From Gammaproteobacteria bacterium (lineage in GTDB: Bacteria > Pseudomonadota > Gammaproteobacteria > Pseudomonadales > Azotimanducaceae), in contig JAPOYW010000007.1 in the NCBI GenBank assembly GCA_026706425.1, positions 2,912 through 11,473 on the forward strand: 8,562 nt of DNA, in the 5' to 3' direction. Each line of letters starts with the position of its first letter. Position 1 is the first letter of the stretch. The notes under the pieces are model-generated. The model had not been told where the DNA came from and ran no database searches. It saw nothing but the letters and a program-made list of their open reading frames with translations. The translations under genes and the position numbers were made by a program. Of the stretch, positions 1 through 6,202 are shown in pieces.

Positions 1-289
1 CGATGGTGGCGGCCATCTTCGCCATGAGGGCGGGGTTGCGATAGGTATTGCCCGACACCAGAACGCCCAGTTCCAGGCGACGGGTGACCGCAGCCATGCC
101 CGCGAGCAGCGACCAGCCTTCCATCGTGGGGTGGAGATCGCTTTCCGCCACGTCCGCGGTTCGCGTCCAGGGCGGCACGAAGTGATCGTAGGTGTAGACG
201 CTGCTCCAGCGCCCCGCCTCCATCACTTCGAGGACGCTCTTGATTTCCTCCCACGAAGTCAGTTGGTTGTAGAACTGCGATCCGAACAT
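1..289 (-). CDS. LLM-class flavin (probably F420)-dependent oxidoreductase, N-terminal part
   Basis: The minus-strand frame opens with ATG at 289 and stays open to the left edge, giving the first 96 residues of a longer protein. A purine-rich GGGGAG lies about six bases before the ATG, and the gene starts 21 bp after the cyclophilin stop. The visible part has the beginning of a luciferase-like TIM barrel: a first strand and helix (MFGSQFYNQLTSWEEI), then SSVYTYDHFVPPW with the family's typical DHF at about residues 36-38, then EGWSLLAGMAAVTRRLELG and VSGNTYRNPALMAKMAATI. The xGWxLLAxxAxxTxRxxLGxLVxGNTYRxPAxxAKMAAT pattern resembles the Rv1855c-like branch of the family (TIGR03560), usually called F420-dependent. 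The choice of F420 over FMN is an inference from that resemblance. The substrate is unknown, and the C-terminal two thirds lie outside the window. Confidence 0.85.
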   Translation of the reverse strand, partial: MFGSQFYNQLTSWEEIKSVLEVMEAGRWSSVYTYDHFVPPWTRTADVAESDLHPTMEGWSLLAGMAAVTRRLELGVLVSGNTYRNPALMAKMAATI

Positions 290-310
290 GTTGTCTCCCC
301 TTGTTCTCGT

Positions 311-820
311 CTATTCGGCTGGGCCAAGTCTGGCGTTCCACTGGCGAACCCGGTCCGCGTGGGCGGCAAGTAGGTCGTCGATGCTCCCGGTCACCTCGAT
401 GCGCTCGATGCGATCCCCTTGTTCGACGGCATCCACAACCGCCTGGTCCGCATCTCCGGCCACTTCTCCGAACACCGAATGCGCGTCGTCCAGCCAAGGC
501 GTCGGCACGTGGGTGATGAAGAACTGCGATCCGTTGGTCCCCGGGCCCGAGTTGGCCATGGACAGCCGACCCGGTCGATCATGGCGCCGGGACGGATCGA
601 ATTCGTCCTCGAAGCGGTAGCCGGGTCCGCCGCGTCCCGACCCTTCCGGGCAGCCGCCCTGGATCATGAAGTTGGCAATTACCCGGTGAAAGGTCAGCCC
701 GTCGTAGTAGCCCCGGTTCGCAAGGTTCACGAAATTGGCAACGGTGACCGGTGCTTCGACGGCGAACAGGTGCAGGTGGATCGAGCCCTTGCTGGTGTCG
801 ATCCGCGCTTGAATGTAGAT
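311..820 (-). CDS. Cyclophilin-type peptidyl-prolyl cis-trans isomerase with a non-canonical start
   Basis: This cyclophilin would catalyse cis-trans isomerisation of Xaa-Pro bonds during protein folding. No signal peptide is visible, so it is probably cytoplasmic. Read from 820 it has about 169 residues, the normal single-domain length. Visible family motifs are EAPVTVANFVNLANRGYYDG, FHRVIANFMIQGG (the catalytic Arg, Phe and Gln of cyclophilin A), GSGRGGPGYRFEDEF, SMANSGPGTNGSQFFIT, and PWLDDAHSVFGEV with the Trp and His of the active site. The start is odd. The first ATG/GTG/TTG in frame is GTG at 730, but starting there would remove the conserved first beta strands (ARIDTSKGSIHLHLFAVEAP). 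The frame is open back to a TGA inside the preceding ECH gene without any ATG, GTG or TTG. A strong GGAGGA (832-827) sits six bases before an ATC codon at 820 and twelve before an ATT at 814, so I place the start at 820. A base error or an ATG-to-ATC mutation is the alternative. Confidence 0.85.
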   Translation of the reverse strand: MYIQARIDTSKGSIHLHLFAVEAPVTVANFVNLANRGYYDGLTFHRVIANFMIQGGCPEGSGRGGPGYRFEDEFDPSRRHDRPGRLSMANSGPGTNGSQFFITHVPTPWLDDAHSVFGEVAGDADQAVVDAVEQGDRIERIEVTGSIDDLLAAHADRVRQWNARLGPAE

Positions 821-822
821 TC

Positions 823-1731
823 CTAGTCCTCCGGGTCGGGTTTCGGGCCTTTCCGCTTGTACCAGTCGTTGTCACGGAACAGCCCGTCGCGCCAGCGGAC
901 CGCATCGCGCATTCCGACTTCGCGCATCTTGTCCTGCCAGTCGTAGGAGAAGCCCGTGAACTGGCCAGCGGCATCCATGTCCGTGCTGCTGCGCACCGAC
1001 GAGTAGATGCCCATGTTCTCGTAGAAACGGTTCATGTTGAGCTTCAGGATCGCGAGATGGTCGGCGCTCATCACGGCGATGCGGTCGGCGAAGGCGATCG
1101 TGCGGTCGTCCAGCTCGTCCTTGGGCCAGGAGTAGTTGATCATGCCGATCTCCTCGGCCTCCTCGCCGGTGACGTTCTCGCCGGTGTAGTAGAGCTCCTT
1201 GGCCTTGCGCATGCCGATGACCAACGGCCAGATGACGCCCGTGCGCGATGTGCCGAGGCCGCGCAGGCCCGGATGGCCGAGTTGCGCGTCGTCGGCCGCC
1301 ACCACGAGGTCGGCCATCATGGCGAGTTCGCAACCGCCCGCGACGGCATAGCCGTGAACCTGGGCGATGGTGATCTTGGCCATGTTCCAGAAATACAGAT
1401 GGATGTCGGTGATCTGCTGCATGCCGGTGCGGATCCCCATCAGCAGGCGGCGGCCCTTTTCGTCATGCTGCTTGTGGCGACGAACGACGGCATCGGCGCC
1501 GCGACCCCCGGTAGGGGTCAGGTCGTAGCCGGCGCTGAACGCGCGGCCTTCGCCGCGCACGATGATCGAGCGGATCGCATCGTCCGCTTCCATGGCGTGC
1601 AGGGCGTCGTTCAACTCGTAGAGGAGTTCCTGGGACAGCGCGTTCAGTTTCTCCGGCCGGTTCAGGCCGATGCGCCCGACGCGCCCGTCGGTCCCCACCC
1701 GGTCGATGACCAGGGTTTCGTAGTCAGACAT
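823..1731 (-). CDS. Enoyl-CoA hydratase/isomerase (crotonase) family protein
   Basis: This 302-residue crotonase-fold protein should act on an acyl-CoA thioester in the cytoplasm. The ATG at 1731 has a strong AGGGGGG ribosome site just upstream. Typical sequence runs from LNRPEKLNALSQELLYEL (about 23-40) through the first oxyanion-hole strand GRAFSAGYD (62-70) to the second, VHGYAVAGGCELAMMADLVV (125-144). Between the two oxyanion-hole strands lies a charged stretch longer than in short family members. Glu135 (in GGCEL) matches the first catalytic glutamate of rat mitochondrial hydratase (Glu144). The second one (Glu164, normally in a QPE motif) is replaced: the sequence reads GHPGLRGLG, with Gly155 at that place. 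A normal crotonyl-CoA hydratase mechanism is therefore doubtful, and an isomerase, dehydratase, hydrolase or lyase role is possible. The tail (about 250-302) is long, rich in Trp and charged residues, and ends KPDPED. The stop nearly abuts the cyclophilin start, so the two genes are probably co-transcribed. Confidence 0.9.
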   Translation of the reverse strand: MSDYETLVIDRVGTDGRVGRIGLNRPEKLNALSQELLYELNDALHAMEADDAIRSIIVRGEGRAFSAGYDLTPTGGRGADAVVRRHKQHDEKGRRLLMGIRTGMQQITDIHLYFWNMAKITIAQVHGYAVAGGCELAMMADLVVAADDAQLGHPGLRGLGTSRTGVIWPLVIGMRKAKELYYTGENVTGEEAEEIGMINYSWPKDELDDRTIAFADRIAVMSADHLAILKLNMNRFYENMGIYSSVRSSTDMDAAGQFTGFSYDWQDKMREVGMRDAVRWRDGLFRDNDWYKRKGPKPDPED

Positions 1732-1760
1732 GATTCCCCCCTTGCAGCTAGCACGAATTT

Positions 1761-1784
1761 CGCTTGTGAGCGCGAACGCAAGCG
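1761..1784. repeat. Short dyad in the divergent intergenic region
   Basis: CGCTTG and CAAGCG form six-base arms around a 12-base GC-rich centre (tgagcgcgaacg). The dyad lies 30-53 bp upstream of the ECH start and about 130 bp upstream of the hydrolase start, a place where an operator for the minus-strand genes could sit. Short GC dyads are common by chance in such DNA. Confidence 0.25.
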
Positions 1785-1804
1785 CGCCAACTTACCAAGA
1801 GCCA

Positions 1805-1847
1805 GCGGGAATTGAAAACCGACCGAGACGCCAAGTGTGATTCCCGC
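1805..1847. repeat. Perfect 8-bp inverted repeat between divergent genes
   Basis: GCGGGAAT at 1805-1812 is matched exactly by its reverse complement ATTCCCGC at 1840-1847, with a 27-base spacer. It lies near the middle of the 181-bp divergent intergenic region between the ECH gene and the YheT-like hydrolase. It could be a pair of half-sites for a regulator or a weak hairpin. The sequence does not identify a binding protein. Confidence 0.3.
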
Positions 1848-1900
1848 GCAAAGCGAGCCACTAGCCGGCGTTGCGATGCCAACGTCAACCGCGTGGTTGC

Positions 1901-1906
1901 CATAAT
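1901..1906 (+). promoter_or_regulatory. Possible -10 element (CATAAT) next to the hydrolase start
   Basis: CATAAT matches TATAAT at five of six positions and stands out in GC-rich DNA. Transcription starting about seven bases downstream would begin at or beside the ATG at 1913, giving a leaderless message. That would fit the lack of any clear Shine-Dalgarno before this ATG. No good -35 hexamer is visible at 16-18 bp spacing, so support is weak. Confidence 0.25.
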
Positions 1907-1912
1907 GGGCCG

Positions 1913-2878
1913 ATGAGAGACTTCGATCCGCCATGTGGCCTGGCCTCGCCCCACGTTCAGACAATCCTCGCCCGAATCCCCGCCAAGACCGCCGATGCAG
2001 CCGCACTCCGGTTGGAGACCGTCGCCCTGGAGTGCCGGGACGATGCTCGGCTCGAAGCGAAAGTCTCGACGGCGCCGGCGGGCACGCCGCTGGTCATCAT
2101 CATTCACGGCTGGCTCGGCGACAGCGGCTCCTGGTATGTCCGCCGCACGGCCGGTGCTCTCAACGCCAACGGCTTTCGCGTGGCTTGCCTGATGCTAAGG
2201 GACCACGGCGGTACCGCCGCCCACAACCGGGAGATGTTCAACTCGGCCCGGCTGGGCGAGGTTCTCGATGCCTGCAACGCCCTCGTCGAGCAATGCAACC
2301 CAACGGCGGCAGGAATCATGGGCTTCAGTCTCGGCGGCAACTTCGTCCTGCGTCTCGCCAGCCGCGCCGGCCTCGATCACCGGCTGGCCGCTTGCCTGGC
2401 CATTTCGCCAGTCGTCGACCCGGCGGCGACAGTTCGAGCCATCGATACGGGCTGGCTGGTCTACCGGAAGTGGTTCGTGGACAAGTGGCGTCTCGCGCTC
2501 GAGGAGAAGCGGGCCGCGTTTCCGGACGAATACCGCGATCTGGCGGGAGCGATGCGCCTATCGACGGTCGGCGGCATCACCGACTACCTCGTCGGGCGCT
2601 ATCTGCCCTACCGCGACGCCGCCGACTACTACTCGCGTTACGACCTGCGCGGCGACGGACTCGCGAATGTGCGCATCGCGACGCGCATCATCGCCGCCGA
2701 AGACGACATGGTGATTCCCGGCGCATCCTACGCCGAGGTCACGCCCAACGACCACGTCGACCTTCGGATGCTACGGCACGGCGGGCACTGCGGCTTTCTC
2801 GAAGACTGGCGGCTCACCTGCTACCTCGACGGGGCGAGCATCGGCTTCTTCCGGGCACGACTGGCTGGGGGCTGCTAG
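1913..2878 (+). CDS. YheT-like alpha/beta-fold hydrolase
   Basis: A 321-residue alpha/beta hydrolase of the YheT/EMB8-like family (COG0429), whose substrates are generally unknown. The family's N-terminal signature is visible as GLASPHVQTILARIP (9-23), followed by the oxyanion-loop region IIIHGWLGDSGSWYVR (62-77), LRDHGGTAAHN (95-105), and the nucleophile elbow GFSLGGN with Ser139. The remaining triad residues are probably Asp265 (AEDDMVIPG) and His292 (RHGGHCGF). I see no signal peptide or membrane segment. The frame opens at a TTG (1871), but the 14 extra residues look unlike the family, and the ATG at 1913 begins just before conserved sequence, so I prefer it. There is no clear ribosome site. 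It reads away from the ECH gene and is separated by 112 bp from the aldo/keto reductase, which has its own possible promoter, so it is probably a separate unit. Confidence 0.88.
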   Translation: MRDFDPPCGLASPHVQTILARIPAKTADAAALRLETVALECRDDARLEAKVSTAPAGTPLVIIIHGWLGDSGSWYVRRTAGALNANGFRVACLMLRDHGGTAAHNREMFNSARLGEVLDACNALVEQCNPTAAGIMGFSLGGNFVLRLASRAGLDHRLAACLAISPVVDPAATVRAIDTGWLVYRKWFVDKWRLALEEKRAAFPDEYRDLAGAMRLSTVGGITDYLVGRYLPYRDAADYYSRYDLRGDGLANVRIATRIIAAEDDMVIPGASYAEVTPNDHVDLRMLRHGGHCGFLEDWRLTCYLDGASIGFFRARLAGGC

Positions 2879-2898
2879 GAAACCGCCGCTTCGGGACC

Positions 2899-2920
2899 GT
2901 TGGTTGGATGTTGGTTGGAT
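2899..2920 (+). repeat. Perfect tandem duplication of an 11-bp unit
   Basis: GTTGGTTGGAT occurs twice head to tail, at 2899-2909 and 2910-2920, 21 bp after the hydrolase stop and 70 bp before the reductase start. The second copy supplies the TTGGAT of a possible -35 element. It may be a slippage product or a pair of direct-repeat regulator sites. Confidence 0.55.
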
Positions 2921-2943
2921 ACATACCGTACCGTGGCGATAGA
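2915..2943 (+). promoter_or_regulatory. Possible sigma70-type promoter for the reductase-lar genes
   Basis: TTGGAT (2915-2920) and GATAGA (2938-2943) are separated by exactly 17 bp. Each hexamer matches the sigma70 consensus at only three of six positions, so this is a position-based suggestion. The site is in the 112-bp gap ahead of the aldo/keto reductase, the only sizeable gap before 8348. If real, one transcript could cover the reductase, larC, larB, larE and perhaps the TPR gene. Confidence 0.3.
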
Positions 2944-2990
2944 ACACGGACGGGCGTAAACTGCCCCGTAGCCAAAGAGAGGGGGTTCCC

Positions 2991-4229
2991 ATGTCCACCG
3001 AGACGAATCGTTCCAACGGCCTCTCGGCCAACCGCCGAGACGTTCTGCGCTGGGGTGCCGCCGCTTCCGCCCTGCCCTTCGCGACGCCGGCGATCGGCCG
3101 CGAAGTCGTGAGTCCCGGCGAAGTGAAGCGCTACAACAAACTGGGTCGCACCGGCTACGAGATCTCGGACATCTCGTTCGGCGCATCCAATCTGCGACCG
3201 GGCCAGGAGGGGCTGGTCCACCTGGCCATGGACCGGGGTATCAACTACTTCGACACGGCGGAGAGCTACGCCCGCAGCCAATCGGAGGTCGCGCTGGGAC
3301 GTGCCCTCAAGGGCAAGCGGGACCAGGTGGTCATCACCTCCAAGGTCATGACCAAGCCCAATACCGGCGCGGACGAACTGATGTCCCGGCTCGAGGCGTC
3401 CTTGACACGACTGCAGATGGACCACGTGGACATCTTCATGAACCACGCGGTCAACGACGTCGACGTGATGAAGAACCCCGATTGGCACGAGTTCATCGCC
3501 AAGGCCAAGGAACAGGGCAAGATCCTCTTCTCCGGCATGTCGGGCCACGGCGGCCACCTGATCGACTGCCTCGACTACGTGCTCGACAACGACCTCGTCG
3601 ATGCTCTCCTCGTTGCCCACAACTTCGGCCAGGATCCGAAGTTCTACGAGCGGGTCACCCGTTCCCTCGACTGGATCGCGACGCAAGAGGACCTGCCCCG
3701 CGTACTCGCCAAGGCAAAGAAGAAGGACGTCGGCGTGACCGTGATGAAGACCCAGCACGGGGCACGGCTCAACGACATGCGGCCTTTCGAGGCCGGCGGT
3801 GCCACCTTCTCCCAGGCGGCATTGCGCTGGGTTCTCACCAATCCGCACGTCGATGCCGCAGTGATCACCATGAACAGCGCCGAGAAGATCGACGAATACC
3901 TCGGGGCGTCCGGCTACGACGAACTCGCCGCCGGCGACATGGACCTTCTGCAGCGCTATGCACAGGTCACGGGTTCCAGCTACTGCGTGAACGTCTGCAA
4001 CGACTGCGAGGGCTCGTGTCCCTACGGCGTACCCATCGCCGAGGTATTGCGGACCCGCATGTACGCCGTGGACTACGGCGAAACCGCCATGGCGCGCGAC
4101 GAGTACGCCCTGCTCGAGACCAACGCCGCCGCATGCCTGTCATGCAGCGGCGAACCCTGCGCGAAGGCCTGCACCCACGGCCTCGCCATCGACAAGCTGT
4201 GCGGACCGACCCACCGGCTGCTCGCCTGA
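2991..4229 (+). CDS. Tat-exported aldo/keto reductase with C-terminal ferredoxin-like cysteines
   Basis: A 412-residue NAD(P)H-type aldo/keto reductase. The N-terminus has a twin-arginine signal: NRRDVLRWGAAASALPFATPA at about 14-34, with Arg15-Arg16 before a hydrophobic stretch, so export in folded form to the periplasm is expected. The TIM barrel begins at KRYNKLGRTGYEISDISFG (46-64). The usual catalytic tetrad is present: Asp88 and Tyr93 (FDTAESY), Lys118 (TSKV) and His152 (MNHAVND). The C-terminal 80 residues carry two cysteine groups: Cys332, 336, 339 and 343 (CVNVCNDCEGSCP), and Cys382, 385, 390 and 394 (CLSCSGEPCAKAC), with a further Cys404. Spacing and the Cys-Pro resemble [4Fe-4S] ferredoxin sites of COG1453-type reductases; actual clusters are inferred. 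The start has a good AGAGGGGG ribosome site five bases upstream. larC follows after 32 bp, suggesting co-transcription. The substrate is unknown. Confidence 0.9.
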   Translation: MSTETNRSNGLSANRRDVLRWGAAASALPFATPAIGREVVSPGEVKRYNKLGRTGYEISDISFGASNLRPGQEGLVHLAMDRGINYFDTAESYARSQSEVALGRALKGKRDQVVITSKVMTKPNTGADELMSRLEASLTRLQMDHVDIFMNHAVNDVDVMKNPDWHEFIAKAKEQGKILFSGMSGHGGHLIDCLDYVLDNDLVDALLVAHNFGQDPKFYERVTRSLDWIATQEDLPRVLAKAKKKDVGVTVMKTQHGARLNDMRPFEAGGATFSQAALRWVLTNPHVDAAVITMNSAEKIDEYLGASGYDELAAGDMDLLQRYAQVTGSSYCVNVCNDCEGSCPYGVPIAEVLRTRMYAVDYGETAMARDEYALLETNAAACLSCSGEPCAKACTHGLAIDKLCGPTHRLLA

Positions 4230-4261
4230 CGGACCGCCACCGACATCGCCGGGATTGACCC

Positions 4262-5461
4262 GTGGCTCAACGGGCGCTGTTCTACGAGTGCTTCGCCGGG
4301 ATCGCCGGCGACATGCACTTGGGTGCCCTCGTCGACGTCGGGGTTCCCGCCGAGCACCTGGTCCGCGAACTGAACCGCCTCGAACTTGCCGACGAGTTCG
4401 ACCTCGTCATCGAACCGGGCAAGAAGATGGGCATCACCGGCACTCGGGCGACCGTCCGACTCGCCGAAGGCATCGACAAACCGCACCGGCACCTGTCGAC
4501 GATCAAGGGCATCCTGCAACGCGCCGGCTATCCGCCCCGGGTCGAGGAACTCGCCCTCGCAGTGTTCACGACGATCGCGGAGGCCGAGGCGAAAATTCAC
4601 GGTACCACGGTGGAAGCCATTCACTTCCACGAGGTCGGTGCCACGGACTCGATCGTTGACGTTGCCGGGGCCGCTATCGGGATCGACTACCTCGACATCG
4701 ACGTCGCCTACTGTTCGCCGGTCGAGGTCGGTGCCGGGATGGTGCGCTGCGAACACGGTCTGATGCCCGTCCCGGCACCTGCGACGGCCGAAATCCTCAA
4801 ACACGCGCCGTTGCGCTACGGCGGGGTGGACGGCGAGGCCACGACGCCAACCGGCGCGGCGATTCTCAGCGCGGTGGTCGACCGCTTTGAAGCGCCCCGG
4901 GATCTCACCGCGTCGGCAATCGGCTACGGCATCGGGCAGAAGGACTTCGCCGTGCCCAACGCCATGCGACTGACCTTGGGCGAACTCGGCGACCCCGAAA
5001 CCGGACTCGACCTCGAAACCGAAACCAATCTCGAGGTGGAGTGCAATATCGACGACATGACGCCCGAGGCGTTCGGCCCGCTCACCGAAAAGCTCTTCGC
5101 CAAGGGCGCGAAGGATGTCTTCCTGACGCCCATCGTCATGAAGAAGTCCCGACCGGGCACCAAGCTGTCGCTGCTCGTCGACGAAACGGGGCTCGACGCG
5201 GTGCTCGAGGAGCTGTTCGCCGGTTCCACCACGATCGGCGCCCGCCTGAGACACGTGACCAAGCGCATGCTGCCCCGGGAAGAACGCACGGTGTCGACGT
5301 CCCTGGGCGAGGTTCGCATCAAGGTCGTCACGCTGCCCGACGGTTCGCAACGCTGGAAGCCTGAACACGACGATGTGGTCGCCTTGGCGGAGCGCCACGG
5401 GTCCGACTATCTCACGACCAGGGCAGCGGTATCGCGGGACGTCGAGTCGGCATTCAAATGA
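4262..5461 (+). CDS. larC: LarC, nickel insertion protein for the nickel-pincer nucleotide cofactor
   Basis: LarC (DUF111 family) performs the last step of NPN cofactor synthesis. It is a CTP-dependent cyclometallase that inserts nickel into pyridinium-3,5-bisthiocarboxylic acid mononucleotide. Family marks in the 399 residues are LFYECFAGIAGDMHLGALVD (6-25), HFHEVGATDSIVDVAG (121-136), CSPVEVGAGMVRCEHGLMPVPAPAT (from 151), TPTGAAIL, and in the C-terminal domain VECNIDDMTPE (259-269) and KPEHDDV (366-372). Lactobacillus plantarum makes LarC from two reading frames joined by ribosomal frameshifting; here one continuous frame encodes both parts. The long His-rich stretch of some homologues is absent. 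The GTG at 4262 is the only start that keeps the conserved N-terminus. Its ribosome site is weak, and coupling to the upstream reductase is possible. The end overlaps larB by four bases (ATGA). Confidence 0.95.
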   Translation: MAQRALFYECFAGIAGDMHLGALVDVGVPAEHLVRELNRLELADEFDLVIEPGKKMGITGTRATVRLAEGIDKPHRHLSTIKGILQRAGYPPRVEELALAVFTTIAEAEAKIHGTTVEAIHFHEVGATDSIVDVAGAAIGIDYLDIDVAYCSPVEVGAGMVRCEHGLMPVPAPATAEILKHAPLRYGGVDGEATTPTGAAILSAVVDRFEAPRDLTASAIGYGIGQKDFAVPNAMRLTLGELGDPETGLDLETETNLEVECNIDDMTPEAFGPLTEKLFAKGAKDVFLTPIVMKKSRPGTKLSLLVDETGLDAVLEELFAGSTTIGARLRHVTKRMLPREERTVSTSLGEVRIKVVTLPDGSQRWKPEHDDVVALAERHGSDYLTTRAAVSRDVESAFK

Positions 5462-6198
5462 GCGCCATCGACGACATCCTCGACCGTTTCGCCGCCGGCG
5501 ACCTTGATCGCGGACAGGCTGCGGCGGCGTTGAACAGCGCCTATTTCGAGAACCTGGGCCATAGCACCATCGACCATGATCGCGCCCGACGCACGGGTTC
5601 GCCGGAGGTCATCTACGGCGAGCACAAGACGCCGGCCCAGGTCGCCGCCAACTTCCGGGCGGTGGCGGATCGGGGTCACAACGCCCTCGCAACGCGAGTG
5701 AGCGAAGACGCCGCGGCCGCCGCTCTGGTAGCCGTTCCGGGTTCGGAGCATCACCCCGAGGCTCGCCTGGTGACATTCAAGCAACAGGCGCCGAACCGGG
5801 CGGACACACGCGTCGCGGTGGTCACGGCGGGCACGTCCGATCTCGCCGTCGCCGAAGAAGCGGCACTCACCGCCGAGTTCTACGACAGCCCGGTTCTCAG
5901 GGTCAGCGATGTGGGCGTTGCCGGCGTCCACCGGCTCTTGGCGCGAGTGGACGAGATTCGAAGCGCCAAGGTCGTCGTGGTCGTTGCCGGGATGGAAGGC
6001 GCTTTGCCGAGCGTCGTGGGCGGCCTGATCGACAAGCCGGTCATCGCGGTTCCCACCAGCGTGGGCTACGGTGCCTCGTTCAATGGCGTCGCCGCGCTCC
6101 TCGGAATGCTGAACAGTTGTGCCTCGGGCGTGTCGGTCGTCAACATCGACAACGGCTTCGGCGCGGGCTATCTTGCCAACATGATCAACCGGCTGTAA
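5458..6198 (+). CDS. larB: LarB, nicotinic acid adenine dinucleotide carboxylase/hydrolase
   Basis: LarB starts NPN cofactor synthesis: it carboxylates the pyridine ring of nicotinic acid adenine dinucleotide at C5 and cleaves off AMP, giving pyridinium-3,5-biscarboxylic acid mononucleotide. The protein has 246 residues, normal for the family. The C-terminal half resembles AIR carboxylase (PurE): VAVVTAGTSDLAVAEEA (119-135), VVVAGMEGALPSVVGGL (174-190), and PTSVGYGASFNGVAALLGMLNSC (199-221). Cys221 falls at the residue described for the L. plantarum enzyme as forming a covalent adduct with the substrate ring. The tail GVSVVNIDNGFGAG is strongly conserved in the family. The ATG is embedded in the larC stop (ATGA), so translation is probably coupled. 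larE follows four bases after the stop. Confidence 0.95.
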   Translation: MSAIDDILDRFAAGDLDRGQAAAALNSAYFENLGHSTIDHDRARRTGSPEVIYGEHKTPAQVAANFRAVADRGHNALATRVSEDAAAAALVAVPGSEHHPEARLVTFKQQAPNRADTRVAVVTAGTSDLAVAEEAALTAEFYDSPVLRVSDVGVAGVHRLLARVDEIRSAKVVVVVAGMEGALPSVVGGLIDKPVIAVPTSVGYGASFNGVAALLGMLNSCASGVSVVNIDNGFGAGYLANMINRL

Positions 6199-6202
6199 TC
6201 CC

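Noticed and set aside
751..1815. Long plus-strand open frame (354 codons) opposite the ECH gene
   Set aside because: The minus strand encodes a clear crotonase. The plus-strand product is rich in Val, His, Ala and Asp without family motifs, as expected from the reverse complement of GC-rich coding DNA.
1871..1912. Upstream TTG start for the YheT-like hydrolase
   Set aside because: The 14 added residues (RCQRQPRGCHNGP) do not resemble the family, and the ATG at 1913 directly precedes conserved sequence.
2814..3848. Long minus-strand open frame opposite the aldo/keto reductase
   Set aside because: It lies opposite a gene with intact catalytic and cysteine motifs and runs across the intergenic gap. 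It has no recognisable domain or ribosome site.
4230..4261. Promoter or terminator between the reductase and larC
   Set aside because: The 32-bp gap shows neither a hairpin with a T-run nor convincing -35/-10 hexamers, so co-transcription is the simpler reading.
4073..5398. 441-codon minus-strand open frame opposite larC
   Set aside because: LarC is certain on the plus strand. The antisense product has the Val/Asp/Gly/Arg-rich composition of a shadow frame.
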